Shown here piece by piece: positions 25,838-34,095 of a stretch of 64,000 bases of DNA. Each line of letters opens with the position of its first letter. Position 1 is the first letter of the stretch. The DNA comes from an uncultured Lachnospiraceae bacterium. Its GTDB lineage: Bacteria; Bacillota; Clostridia; Lachnospirales; Lachnospiraceae. The notes below the pieces were generated by a model. It was not told the origin of the DNA, searched no databases, and was given only the letters and a program-made list of their open reading frames with translations. The position numbers were made by a program, and so were the translations under genes. Where the stretch lies: NCBI GenBank assembly GCA_910588565.1, contig CAJUPF010000002.1:1-64000 (forward strand), read 5' to 3'.

Positions 25838-26674
25838 TTACTGCAATGCTTCTATCGCTTTCGCAAGATATGGATTTTCCACCTCATAAAATCTGCCTGC
25901 ATCCGCAGCTTCTGCAAGCTTGGGATCAATCGGCATTTTCCCTAATACCGGCAGCGCCAGTTCTTCTGCGGCTTCTTCCACATGGCTCTCCCCAAAAACC
26001 GCGATCTTGGTTCCGCAGTCCGGGCATTCCAGATAACTGAAATTCTCTACAATTCCAAGTACCGGAATCTGCATCATCTCCGCCATATGATATGCTTTTT
26101 TTACGATCATACGAACCAGCTCCTGCGGGGAAGTAACCACAATAATTCCATCCACCGGAATCGACTGGAAGACGGTAAGCGGCACATCTCCGGTTCCGGG
26201 AGGCATGTCCACAAAAAGATAATCCAAATCGCCCCAGATAACGTCGGTCCAGAACTGCTTTACAGCGCCGCCAATGACCGGGCCGCGCCAGATAACCGGC
26301 GCTTCTTCATCTTCTACCAGCAGATTGATCGACATAATCTTCGTCCCGTCTGCCGCAGCCGTCGCATATACCGCATCCTCTGTTCCGGCCGCCGGGCCAT
26401 GAACGCCAAACATTTTGGGAATCGACGGCCCTGTAATATCCGCATCCATAATCCCTACCGCATAGCCTGCTTTTTGCATTGCCGCTGCAAGGGAAGCCGT
26501 GACAAGCGACTTGCCCACGCCGCCTTTGCCGCTGACTACGCCGATGACTTTCTTTACAGAAGAAGACTCATTGATCGGCTCTATCATACTGCCGCTCTTC
26601 TTCTGGCTGGGGCATCCTTTACAACTCTCTTTTGTGCAGCTGGACGCGCTGCTGCATGAACTGTTTTCTGGCAT
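25838..26674 (-). CDS. mrp: Mrp/ApbC/NBP35-family Fe-S cluster carrier ATPase
   Basis: 278 residues. P-loop protein that carries Fe-S clusters to target enzymes in the cytoplasm. Deviant Walker A GKGGVGKS (about residue 50), switch region DADITGPSIPKMFG, and the VDMPPGTGD motif are canonical. A cysteine-rich N-terminus (C7, C13, C18 and C21 in CTKESCKGC) resembles the NBP35-type extension. The CPDC pair (about residue 213) is the cluster-binding CxxC of the family. ATG at 26674 follows GAGGATTGATTT. It lies upstream of jetD on the same strand but is a housekeeping gene and probably only a neighbour. Confidence 0.92.
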   Translation of the reverse strand: MPENSSCSSASSCTKESCKGCPSQKKSGSMIEPINESSSVKKVIGVVSGKGGVGKSLVTASLAAAMQKAGYAVGIMDADITGPSIPKMFGVHGPAAGTEDAVYATAAADGTKIMSINLLVEDEEAPVIWRGPVIGGAVKQFWTDVIWGDLDYLFVDMPPGTGDVPLTVFQSIPVDGIIVVTSPQELVRMIVKKAYHMAEMMQIPVLGIVENFSYLECPDCGTKIAVFGESHVEEAAEELALPVLGKMPIDPKLAEAADAGRFYEVENPYLAKAIEALQ

Positions 26675-26766
26675 AAATCAATCCTCATTTCTTTTATTTT
26701 TTTCCTATTATAATCAAATTCTTTGCATTCTGCAATTATATTATTATATGAAAAATCTTTCCCATG

Positions 26767-27051
26767 CTACTTTAAAAGAAGTGACAGCACTTTTGGCCCT
26801 GCACCCTTCTTATATCTAAATTTTAACGAATGTCTTATGATTTCCGGAATATAATAATTTCCATTATCTATTTTCAGCAAACCTTCCTGAACCATCATGG
26901 ATTCTTCTTTTGATGTCAAATCAAAAATTTCCGAAGAAAACGGCAATAATTTCTTTGACTCAGGAGCTTTTTCTAATTTCTCAATCACTGTTTTTAATCG
27001 TTTCGATTGAATTGTTAGACAAATTTTACATCTCCATCGGAGGCTGAATAT
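26767..27051 (-). pseudogene. C-terminal fragment of an unidentified protein
   Basis: A protein-like frame runs from just after a stop at 27052 to the stop at 26767, with no ATG. A GTG at 26988 (VIEKLEKAPESKK) could start a 73-residue product but has no clear ribosome site. The end (YYIPEIIRHSLKFRYKKG) looks like a winged-helix tail such as closes large ATPases, so a truncated remnant is more likely than a functional gene. The rest of 27052-27218 holds a lone arm of the palindromic element (27096-27118) and the promoter of the next gene. Confidence 0.4.
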
Positions 27052-27095
27052 TTATGGTTATTGTACCGCATCGCCCTGTCAGCTTCAAGCTCTTT

Positions 27096-27118
27096 GTTAC
27101 ATTTCACACCTATGCCAG
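27096..27118. repeat. Lone arm of the 15.9-kb palindromic element
   Basis: GTTACATTTCACACCTATGC plus CAG matches the left arm at 15913-15935 at 22 of 23 bases. No inverted partner was found nearby, so this is a remnant or a solo end. Confidence 0.6.
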
Positions 27119-27137
27119 AATTGCCCCTTCTGAAATC

Positions 27138-27166
27138 TTGATCTTACAAAAGGATTTGATTATAAT
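27138..27166 (+). promoter_or_regulatory. Promoter of the LytTR regulator / ABC transporter operon
   Basis: TTGATC (27138-27143), 17-nt spacer and a perfect TATAAT (27161-27166), about 50 nt before the GTG start. Confidence 0.65.
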
Positions 27167-27218
27167 AACAGCGTTAAAAAATATACAAAAAACACTACGA
27201 TGCAAGGAGATTACACCC

Positions 27219-27932
27219 GTGTTTAAAATAGCAATTTGTGACGATGAAGATACCCTTATCCAGGAACTGAAAGAAAACCTGACAAAATATGCAGCCGAAA
27301 CCGGTCAGGAATTCTGCTTTTTCGTCTATCATGATGGCAGTGAACTGCTGCAAAAGTACAATGCGGAATACGATCTGATTTTTCTGGATATCAAAATGGA
27401 ACAGTTAAACGGTTTAAAAACTGCAGAAGAAATCCGGAAAATTGACCGTGCCGTCGGGCTTATTTTTCTGACTTCTTTCAGGCAGTATGTATGGAAGGGC
27501 TATGAATATTCCGCCGTCAACTATCTGCTGAAGCCTGTCAGATACAATGTCCTAAAGCTGGAGCTTGACCGCTATTTTTCCCGCTATCAGAGCAAAAACG
27601 ATCCCTATCTGAGCTTTTCAAATAACAGCGGCGCCTATAAAGTATTTTATAGAAACCTGCGCTATGCCGAAACAGAAAAACGCAACGTCCTGCTGCACTT
27701 TGAAGATCAGCGGCAAATCATTTATCAGAATATGAAAAAAGTATCCGCCCTGCTCTGTGTACAGCCTCAGTTCGCACGCTGCCATCAGAGCTTTATCGTA
27801 AATTTATCTTTTGTAAAAGGCGTAACGGGTCTCGAACTGCTTTTAACCACAGGCGAACGAATCCCCATCAGCCAGCCGAAGCGGAAAGAATTTATGAAAC
27901 GGCTTGCCGATTATATGGGGGAACTATTGTAG
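27219..27932 (+). CDS. LytTR-family response regulator, without an adjacent kinase
   Basis: 237 residues. Receiver (about 1-115) with the acidic pocket CDDED and phospho-acceptor LIFLDIKM, then a LytTR DNA-binding domain (about 135-237, RCHQSFIVNLSFV). GTG at 27219 is the likely start: AAGGAG stands 9 nt upstream, while the longer frame to 27054 covers the promoter and repeat. No histidine kinase lies beside it. The ABC transporter genes follow in the same direction, so it probably regulates them or is regulated with them. Partner kinase unknown. Confidence 0.85.
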   Translation: MFKIAICDDEDTLIQELKENLTKYAAETGQEFCFFVYHDGSELLQKYNAEYDLIFLDIKMEQLNGLKTAEEIRKIDRAVGLIFLTSFRQYVWKGYEYSAVNYLLKPVRYNVLKLELDRYFSRYQSKNDPYLSFSNNSGAYKVFYRNLRYAETEKRNVLLHFEDQRQIIYQNMKKVSALLCVQPQFARCHQSFIVNLSFVKGVTGLELLLTTGERIPISQPKRKEFMKRLADYMGELL

Positions 27933-28041
27933 AACCTCTAGAATCTGCGTCCTGCATATTAGAATTTGCGTCCTCTATTGTATATTTTTTCCGATGGGAT
28001 ATGATGGTTTTACAAGCAATATAAAATCAGGAGGAATTCGT

Positions 28042-28734
28042 ATGAGTATCTTGAACACATCCCATTTAAAAAAATATTACGGCAGAGACGAGAGCCTTGT
28101 CAAAGCTTTGGACGATGTAAATGTATCCGTTGAAGACGGACAGTTCGCAGCAATTATCGGCACTTCCGGCAGCGGAAAATCCACACTGCTGAATCTGCTC
28201 GGCGGATTGGACACTCCGACTTTTGGCAGCGTCCGGGTAGAAGGCCAGAACATAGAAACATTGAATGAAGAGCAGCTTACCATATTCCGCAGACAGCGCA
28301 TCGGCTTTATTTTTCAAAATTATAATCTGATCCCTTATCTTACCGCTTATGAAAACATTGTACTGCCAGTCCGTCTGGATGGAAAAACAGAAGACCGGCC
28401 ATTTCTGAATGAAATCGTACAGTTCCTGGAGCTGGAGCAAAAACTCTCCAATTATCCGAGCCATCTTTCCGGCGGCCAGCAGCAGCGGGTGGCAATCGCC
28501 CGTGCCCTGGTTTCCAAACCAGCGATTATTTTAGCCGACGAACCAACCGGAAACCTGGACAGCCGCACCAGCGACAAGGTAATTGAACTTTTAAAACTCA
28601 CCAGCGAAAAATTCCGCCAGACCATCGTTATGATCACCCACAACCCGGAAATCGCCCAAAAAGCAGACGTCAGAATCCGCATTGAAGACGGTAAAATTGC
28701 GGCATTTGAACCGCAGCAGAATATTCACGCATAG
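28042..28734 (+). CDS. ABC transporter ATP-binding protein, MacB/LolD/BceA type
   Basis: 230 residues. ATPase that powers the FtsX-type permease encoded next. Walker A GTSGSGKST, Q-loop FQNYNLIPYLTA, signature LSGGQQQR and Walker B ILADEPTGNLD are all complete. ATG at 28042 follows CAGGAGGAATTCGT. The stop is 12 nt before the permease. Transporters of this kind export or sense antimicrobial peptides or lipoproteins and depend on a mechanotransmission cycle (family knowledge); the substrate here is not known. Confidence 0.92.
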   Translation: MSILNTSHLKKYYGRDESLVKALDDVNVSVEDGQFAAIIGTSGSGKSTLLNLLGGLDTPTFGSVRVEGQNIETLNEEQLTIFRRQRIGFIFQNYNLIPYLTAYENIVLPVRLDGKTEDRPFLNEIVQFLELEQKLSNYPSHLSGGQQQRVAIARALVSKPAIILADEPTGNLDSRTSDKVIELLKLTSEKFRQTIVMITHNPEIAQKADVRIRIEDGKIAAFEPQQNIHA

Positions 28735-28746
28735 GAGGGGCTCAGA

Positions 28747-31155
28747 ATGAAACAGAGAAACATATCAGCGCAGATGATTTCCCGGATGTCAAAGCAGAGT
28801 TTAAAAGCCAGCCGTATGCGGAATATCTTTGTTACGATTACCATTGCCTTAGCTTCCGCCCTTCTGATGGCGATTCTGATGTTTGCTTTTGGGCAGGCTC
28901 AGCAAATCAGTAATGAGCTTTCCCACAGGCAGCAGGTAAGCTACTATAACCTTACAGACGAACAGGCTGAAACACTGAAAAAAGACGGGCGCATCGCTTA
29001 TCAGATCCAGGTAAAAACCGGCATTTTATCCGAACTGGACGGATTTGATATCATGCCGTATTATGTAAGTGAATTATCCGATCAGATCCGGATCGCAGAG
29101 CTTGAAAGCGGCCGCCTGCCGGAAACCGGACAGGAAGTTGCGGCACAGGCCGCGCTGTTTGAAACTATGGGCGTTACCCCCGCCCCCGGCGGCAGCGTTA
29201 CGTTTTCCTTTTATGACGGCAGCACGGAAACCTTTACGATCTCCGGTATTTTAAAAGGCGGCGGCGCGGCAAAGCAGTTTTCCGTTTTCTTTTCCGAAGA
29301 CTATGCCAATACTGGAAGCCAGTTAAAAGATATGCCTTATGAAGTCCATGCCAGACTGTACGATGCGGACAGCATGTCCGCCGCAGCCTGCCAGGAGCTT
29401 ATGTTTCAAATCGGAAGCGACGCGGACATTGCGCGGAAATATACCTTGCCGTCAAGAGCCTTCCTTTCCTCACGTTCCATAGACACCCAGTCCGTCCTGC
29501 TGTATGGTACGGTTGGCGCCGTGATTCTGCTTGCCTGTGTGCTTGTCATTTATGGCGTATTCTACCTGTCCGTGATCGGACGAATCCATCAGTTCGGGCA
29601 GCTTCGTACCATCGGCATGACCAGAAAGCAGATGAAAAAATTTGTTTTCCGTGAAGGCAGCCTGCTGTTTCTTTGTTCCGCGCCTGTTGGCATACTGATC
29701 GGCGCAATTGCAGGATATGGTATGGTTCCGGATGGTTTTAACATCTTAAATACCCTTAGAAACCTTGTTCTGGTATTTGTGGTTATTTACTGTATAACCA
29801 TGCTGTCCGTCCGCAAACCAGCCCGTCTTGCCGCTTCCGTTTCCCCCATGGAAGCGCTGCGCTATGTGCCGCAGGAAACCATGAAGCAATCCAGAGGCAA
29901 AACAATGTGCCGGAAACTAACGCCCTTTGGCCTTGGAAGAATGAATTTTTCCAAAAACAGAAAGAAAACGGCGGTCACACTGCTGTCTCTGGCTTTGGGC
30001 GGTATCCTCTTTATGACCGCGGCAACCTATCTGTCTTCCTTCAGCAAGGAAAAATATCCACGGCAGGGGTATTTTACAGACGCGGAATTTCATATTACAT
30101 ATTCCGCGGCAGCAATTGAACTGGATGAAAACGGAATGAGCGGCCTGCAGGCAAAATCGCCGCTTGGCAAAGAACTGACCGGGCGGATCGCTTCGATAGA
30201 CGGAGTAAAAAAAGTGACAGAAATCAAAAACTTTGGCGTGAAATATGATTATCCCAGCCAGGATGAGTACAACGATAACGATACGGTCTATCCATTGACC
30301 GAAGAAGAGTTAAAAGAACTTGACGCTTATGTGGAGGAGGGCTCCGCCGATGTTAAAAAACTAATGAGCGGCGATTATATCCTTGTCGCAGACAATGACA
30401 CCGTGGAAGAAGTTTTTGGCTGGAGGTTTGCGGCAGGAGAAACGGTTACGCTTCATTATTTTGACGGCGTCCAAACAGCAGAAAAAGATGTGACAATACT
30501 TGGTATTCTGAGTGAACAATATACAATTGACCATAATGAGCTGGAAGGCTGGTTTTTAATGCCGGAACAGGCCGTGCTGCCTCTGCTCTCCCATGACAGC
30601 TTAAATAAAAGCCTGCTTGTTTCAACAGATGCAGAAAAAGAAGAAGCCGTTGGCGCTGCGCTTGCAGAACTGGTCGCGGAAACAACAGAATTGACTATGG
30701 AAACCCTCGCTGAGCGCAGAATTGTTTATGAACAGAGCGCAAACCAGATATTTGGCGCGGTTAGCGGGCTGTCGGTTTTCATTATGATGTTCAGCATTTT
30801 AAGTATGATGAATACGCTGATCACCAATATCGTTACCCGGAAACAAGAGCTTGCAATGCTGGCATCAATCGGTATGGGAAAAAATCAGATCCGCAGTATG
30901 CTTCTTTTTGAAAGTATGATTCTGGTCGTTGTAACCATAGGCTCAACGATGACAGCCGGGACGATCTGCGGTTACGCACTGAACAATAGCCTCTATAAAA
31001 ACGGAGCCTTTTATATGGCGTTTCAGTTTCCGACCGCTTTTGCCCTTGCGTATGCGGGCGTACTGATCCTGGTTCCTTTACTGATTACGCTTGTTTCTAT
31101 GCAAAGTTTTTCCAAAGAACCGCTTGTGACGCGATTACGAGGTGCAGAAAATTAA
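28747..31155 (+). CDS. FtsX-family ABC transporter permease
   Basis: 802 residues with two FtsX repeats: TM1 (about 24-46), a large external domain (to about 250), three TM helices (about 255-360), a second TM after residue 400, a second external domain, and three final TM helices (about 665-790). MTRKQMKKFVFREG and GMGKNQIRSMLLFES are the matching cytoplasmic coupling motifs of the two halves. ATG at 28747 follows AGGAGGGGCTCAGA. Paired with the ATPase upstream. The size is typical of the BceB/VexP-like permeases of Firmicutes. The last base of its stop is the first base of the next possible start (TAATG). Confidence 0.9.
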   Translation: MKQRNISAQMISRMSKQSLKASRMRNIFVTITIALASALLMAILMFAFGQAQQISNELSHRQQVSYYNLTDEQAETLKKDGRIAYQIQVKTGILSELDGFDIMPYYVSELSDQIRIAELESGRLPETGQEVAAQAALFETMGVTPAPGGSVTFSFYDGSTETFTISGILKGGGAAKQFSVFFSEDYANTGSQLKDMPYEVHARLYDADSMSAAACQELMFQIGSDADIARKYTLPSRAFLSSRSIDTQSVLLYGTVGAVILLACVLVIYGVFYLSVIGRIHQFGQLRTIGMTRKQMKKFVFREGSLLFLCSAPVGILIGAIAGYGMVPDGFNILNTLRNLVLVFVVIYCITMLSVRKPARLAASVSPMEALRYVPQETMKQSRGKTMCRKLTPFGLGRMNFSKNRKKTAVTLLSLALGGILFMTAATYLSSFSKEKYPRQGYFTDAEFHITYSAAAIELDENGMSGLQAKSPLGKELTGRIASIDGVKKVTEIKNFGVKYDYPSQDEYNDNDTVYPLTEEELKELDAYVEEGSADVKKLMSGDYILVADNDTVEEVFGWRFAAGETVTLHYFDGVQTAEKDVTILGILSEQYTIDHNELEGWFLMPEQAVLPLLSHDSLNKSLLVSTDAEKEEAVGAALAELVAETTELTMETLAERRIVYEQSANQIFGAVSGLSVFIMMFSILSMMNTLITNIVTRKQELAMLASIGMGKNQIRSMLLFESMILVVVTIGSTMTAGTICGYALNNSLYKNGAFYMAFQFPTAFALAYAGVLILVPLLITLVSMQSFSKEPLVTRLRGAEN

Positions 31156-31589
31156 TGCCAGAATATGAAATCAAAATTGCAGACGCATATGATCTTCGGA
31201 TTCTTACCCCTGAAATGATTGCCCTACTGATAGAAAAAGCCAGAAACTCTTCTAAAAGAGAACTGCATATCCCCGTGGAAGAACTCCTTCCGCGGGGATA
31301 TGCAGACTATTTAATCCGCGTTCTTGAAGCAAACGCGGAAATTCTCTTCGGAAAAACCTTCGCGCACGGCAGCTCTGTACAGGTAGTTTATCAGCTGGCC
31401 GCATGGCAGCTCCATCAGTTATCGATTCAGCAGCAGCTATGCTTTGACGCCGTAAATCTGTACCGGCGGCAGCGCCGCACCTTGTTTCAACTGCATACGG
31501 GCGAAGTGTTTTACAGGATGGCGAAGCAGGGTATTTGTCCCGTTCCAAACCGCACTTCACAGTCTTTCCGGAAAAATGATACTCCATAG
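31155..31589 (+). CDS. Doubtful ORF overlapping the permease stop and a converging remnant
   Basis: 144 codons starting in a TAATG overlap with the permease stop (MPEYEIKIADAYDLRIL). The first 40 residues look protein-like. The frame then passes through a near-perfect 43-nt hairpin (31263-31305) and its last 79 nt overlap the opposing DUF1703 remnant. No known family. It may be a short real C-terminal partner gene interrupted by a palindrome, or only an open frame. Confidence 0.3.
   Translation: MPEYEIKIADAYDLRILTPEMIALLIEKARNSSKRELHIPVEELLPRGYADYLIRVLEANAEILFGKTFAHGSSVQVVYQLAAWQLHQLSIQQQLCFDAVNLYRRQRRTLFQLHTGEVFYRMAKQGICPVPNRTSQSFRKNDTP
31263..31305. repeat. 19-bp hairpin with 5-nt loop
   Basis: Left arm 31263-31281 (CTGCATATCCCCGTGGAAG), loop AACTC, right arm 31287-31305. 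There is one mismatch, which would be a G-U pair in plus-strand RNA. No T run on either side, though it lies between converging genes. Confidence 0.7.
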
Positions 31590-32154
31590 CAGTCAACCTT
31601 CCGATACCCTTCTGTCAACAGCTCCTCCATATAGTTCTTATCATATATCTGCTGCAATGCTTTTTCTGCGTCCTCTTTCAAGTGATCCATAGAATCCGAT
31701 ACCTTTAATTCTAAAATAAATGATCGGCCCCGCAGCGACGGGCTTTTTACCATAATATCTGACCGTCCATTACCGGATTCCCGATTTGATTTGACCAGAT
31801 AATTTTCACTCTGGCTTAAAATCCCCGTCAGAAAGCCATGATAAAAATTTTCTGCACTGTCATAAAAGCTAATGGTATGAAACAGCTGGCCGTTTAGAAT
31901 TTCCTTCATTTTCTGTACATCGCCATCTTCCATCGCACAATATAAATCATGAAAATCTTTTTTCTTAATCAAACCTTTCATCCAATTCATAATTGTATTC
32001 TGATAAATTGTTTTTATTTCTATATTCGGGATACGCACCCGCAAAAAATCGAAGACTCTTTAAAATATTCGCTCTCCTTCGTCAGGTATCTGGTAAAATA
32101 CAGGAAATTCCATAAATTTTCACTATTGCTGTGCATATCTTCATATGTCACTTC
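31511..32154 (-). pseudogene. Decayed DUF1703 (AAA-ATPase-like / PD-(D/E)XK) gene
   Basis: C-terminal remnant of the family pairing an AAA-like ATPase with a PD-(D/E)XK nuclease-like domain. From 32044 down, the frame (RVRIPNIEIKTIYQ ... SDIMVKSPSLRGRSFILELKV) keeps the nuclease-like core D...ELK. Upstream, from 32154 to about 32055, the matching EDMHSNSENLWNFLYFTRYL sequence is in another frame, so a frameshift lies near 32045-32055. The N-terminal ATPase half (about 300 residues in the family) is missing; a stop codon and then the small secreted-peptide gene take its place. Probably non-functional. Confidence 0.7.
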
Positions 32155-32369
32155 TTATTTCCATGAGTAGCATGGCTTACTGGTATTTCTGAAAAATCAG
32201 TATTTGCTGTATACCTTGGCATAATTACCTGAGTATGTTCGACTTCTACTGTAGAAATATTGGTATTATCCTCACTACATTTAGTTTCATTTGCAAGTAC
32301 ATTCATTCTCATTGATAAGCACAATACTATAACTAATATAAAATTTGCAACCCTTTTTGCTTCTTTCAT
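32148..32369 (-). CDS. Small secreted peptide, unknown function
   Basis: 73 residues. Signal peptide (KRVANFILVIVLCLSMRMNVLANE) with likely cleavage after VLA, leaving about 48 residues: acidic and Thr/Asn-rich, ending HATHGNKK, with one cysteine. ATG at 32369 has GGAGG 7 nt upstream; a longer frame to 32474 has none. Its 3' end abuts the DUF1703 remnant, so the protein may have been shortened when that region rearranged. It resembles the start of Lachnospiraceae small secreted proteins (PRYT motif), but I know no function. Confidence 0.55.
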   Translation of the reverse strand: MKEAKRVANFILVIVLCLSMRMNVLANETKCSEDNTNISTVEVEHTQVIMPRYTANTDFSEIPVSHATHGNKK

Positions 32370-32485
32370 TCGTTCTGCCTCCGTTTCTCTTGCTCTTTCG
32401 ATTTTGCTTACATAATAAATAACGAGAAACAGAACATTCTCTGTTACATAAAATTTTTCATACTGAAAACTCATTTCATCTCATT

Positions 32486-33094
32486 TTAACTGCTCTTCAA
32501 TGCCACCTGCAGCGCCTTTGAAAGCGCGCTTCCCACTACAAAACAAACCACAGCCTCAATCACGCCGTTCACTCCCACAAACGCAGCGACAAACGCCAGT
32601 GCATGAGACGCCCCCATAGAAGACGCAAGCGCCTGAATCTCCTCCGTATGGTAGAAAAAGAAAATCAATGTCCCCATAAAGAAAAACGTATTCAGAAACG
32701 GCCCAATCAGGCTCGCAATTACCACCGCAATTTTACGCAGCGGCTTTACTTTTTTCAGCCCCTGGTAAATCAGCCCTGTCAGCCATCCCATCAATACCCT
32801 GGACGCCACACAGACAAAAAATGTAAACACCGGCTGAATGCCAAGCAGCATCGTTCCAAATGCACTCATCCCAAAACACTGAAGAAAACTGGTAATCCCA
32901 AACACCGCTCCTAGAACCGCTCCCGCTAAAGGCCCCAATGTAACAGCCCCCACCGTAACCGGAACCACAATCAATGTAATCTCCAGGCCAAACGTTTTGA
33001 TATATCCAATCGGCGTAAACGCCATCAATACAATAACAGCCGTCAGCAACGCCATTTCTACAAACTGTTTTGTCGTAAATTTCTTTTCATCCAT
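32486..33094 (-). CDS. ECF transporter S component, probably for pantothenate
   Basis: 202 residues, about six TM helices, typical of an ECF substrate-binding membrane subunit that works with the shared EcfAA'T energising module (not in this window). Features: FTTKQFVEMALLTAV near the N-terminus, the LGPLAGAVLGAVFGITSFLQ segment, and FLNTFFFMGTLIFFF. ATG at 33094 follows GAGGAGAGTGCG. It closes a panC-panD-coaBC-BASS-ECF gene row, which points to pantothenate or a precursor as the substrate. It begins 25 nt beyond the BASS gene stop. The family is clear; the substrate is inferred from context. Confidence 0.8.
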   Translation of the reverse strand: MDEKKFTTKQFVEMALLTAVIVLMAFTPIGYIKTFGLEITLIVVPVTVGAVTLGPLAGAVLGAVFGITSFLQCFGMSAFGTMLLGIQPVFTFFVCVASRVLMGWLTGLIYQGLKKVKPLRKIAVVIASLIGPFLNTFFFMGTLIFFFYHTEEIQALASSMGASHALAFVAAFVGVNGVIEAVVCFVVGSALSKALQVALKSS

Positions 33095-33119
33095 CGCACT
33101 CTCCTCGTTTCCTGCCAGT

Positions 33120-34094
33120 TTAAGACTCCGCAGCCGCCTGTGCCTTTGCGTTTCCTGCGTTCTCCGCTTTTTTCCTATTCCGGATTCCGGCATAAAGAGT
33201 TCCCGAAATATTATGCCATACGGAAAAAATCGCTCCCGGCAATGTCGCAAGGGGATTTAACGCAAAATTAGCCGTTGCAAGAGAAATTGCAAGCCCGCTG
33301 TTCTGCATACCGACTTCTATTCCAATCGCAGTCACCTTTTTTTCATCCAGCTTCAGCAGTTTTGCCGCGCCTGTCCCAAGCAGCAGGCCAATGCCATTGT
33401 GAATCGCCACAACGATCATAACCAATGCGCCGCAGGTCAAAATCTTTTCCGCATTGCTGCCTACAATACCGGAAATAATCATCACAATCGCAATCACAGA
33501 CACCAGCGGAAGCAAATCCCGGACCGCGTCTACCTGCTTCGGGAACAGGCGGTATATCAGAATTCCCAAAAGAACCGGGATTAATACCACCTTAACTACA
33601 GACATCATCATCGTAAGCAGCGATACTTCCACCCAGGAACCAGCCAGAACATACACCAGCGCCGGCGTACAGACGGGCGCAAGTATCGTGGACACAATCG
33701 TCATTCCTACAGACAATGGCACATCCCCGCCCGCCACATAAGTAATCACATTACTCGCCGGACCGCCCGGGCAGCATCCTACCAGAATAACGCCAAGCGC
33801 CAAATCGGCGGAAAGCCCAAATGCTTTTGCCAGCGCAAACGCAGCAAGCGGCATGACCGTATACTGAAGCAGGCAGCCAATAAACAAATCCTTTGGCCTG
33901 GTAAAGACAATCCTAAAATCCGACGCTTTAATGGTCAGTCCCATGCCAAACATGGCAACTCCCAGAAATATCGTTGTATAATTCGTCGCCCAGGCAAATC
34001 CCCCCGGATAGAAAAATGCAATCACCGAAAATATAATAATCAGTACAGCAATATTCGATGACATAAAATTACAAATCTTTTTTACCTGATCCAT
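33120..34094 (-). CDS. BASS-family transporter, PanS-like (pantoate/ketopantoate) candidate
   Basis: 324 residues with about nine or ten TM helices. Bile-acid:sodium symporter fold: GCCPGGPASN and GIEVGMQNSGLA are the two discontinuous-helix motifs that bind Na+ and substrate. In Salmonella a BASS protein, PanS, imports ketopantoate (known). The gene starts one nt after the coaBC stop (AGGAGG 9 nt before ATG at 34094), inside a pantothenate/CoA operon that has no panB or panE. That makes transport of a pantoate-type precursor likely, though other organic anions are possible. The C-terminus is an Ala/Asn-rich charged tail. Confidence 0.85.
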   Translation of the reverse strand: MDQVKKICNFMSSNIAVLIIIFSVIAFFYPGGFAWATNYTTIFLGVAMFGMGLTIKASDFRIVFTRPKDLFIGCLLQYTVMPLAAFALAKAFGLSADLALGVILVGCCPGGPASNVITYVAGGDVPLSVGMTIVSTILAPVCTPALVYVLAGSWVEVSLLTMMMSVVKVVLIPVLLGILIYRLFPKQVDAVRDLLPLVSVIAIVMIISGIVGSNAEKILTCGALVMIVVAIHNGIGLLLGTGAAKLLKLDEKKVTAIGIEVGMQNSGLAISLATANFALNPLATLPGAIFSVWHNISGTLYAGIRNRKKAENAGNAKAQAAAES

Positions 34095-34095
34095 A

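Noticed and set aside
31252..31596. 114-codon minus-strand frame through the 31.26-kb hairpin
   Set aside because: Overlaps the DUF1703 remnant and depends on the palindrome, which is open on both strands.
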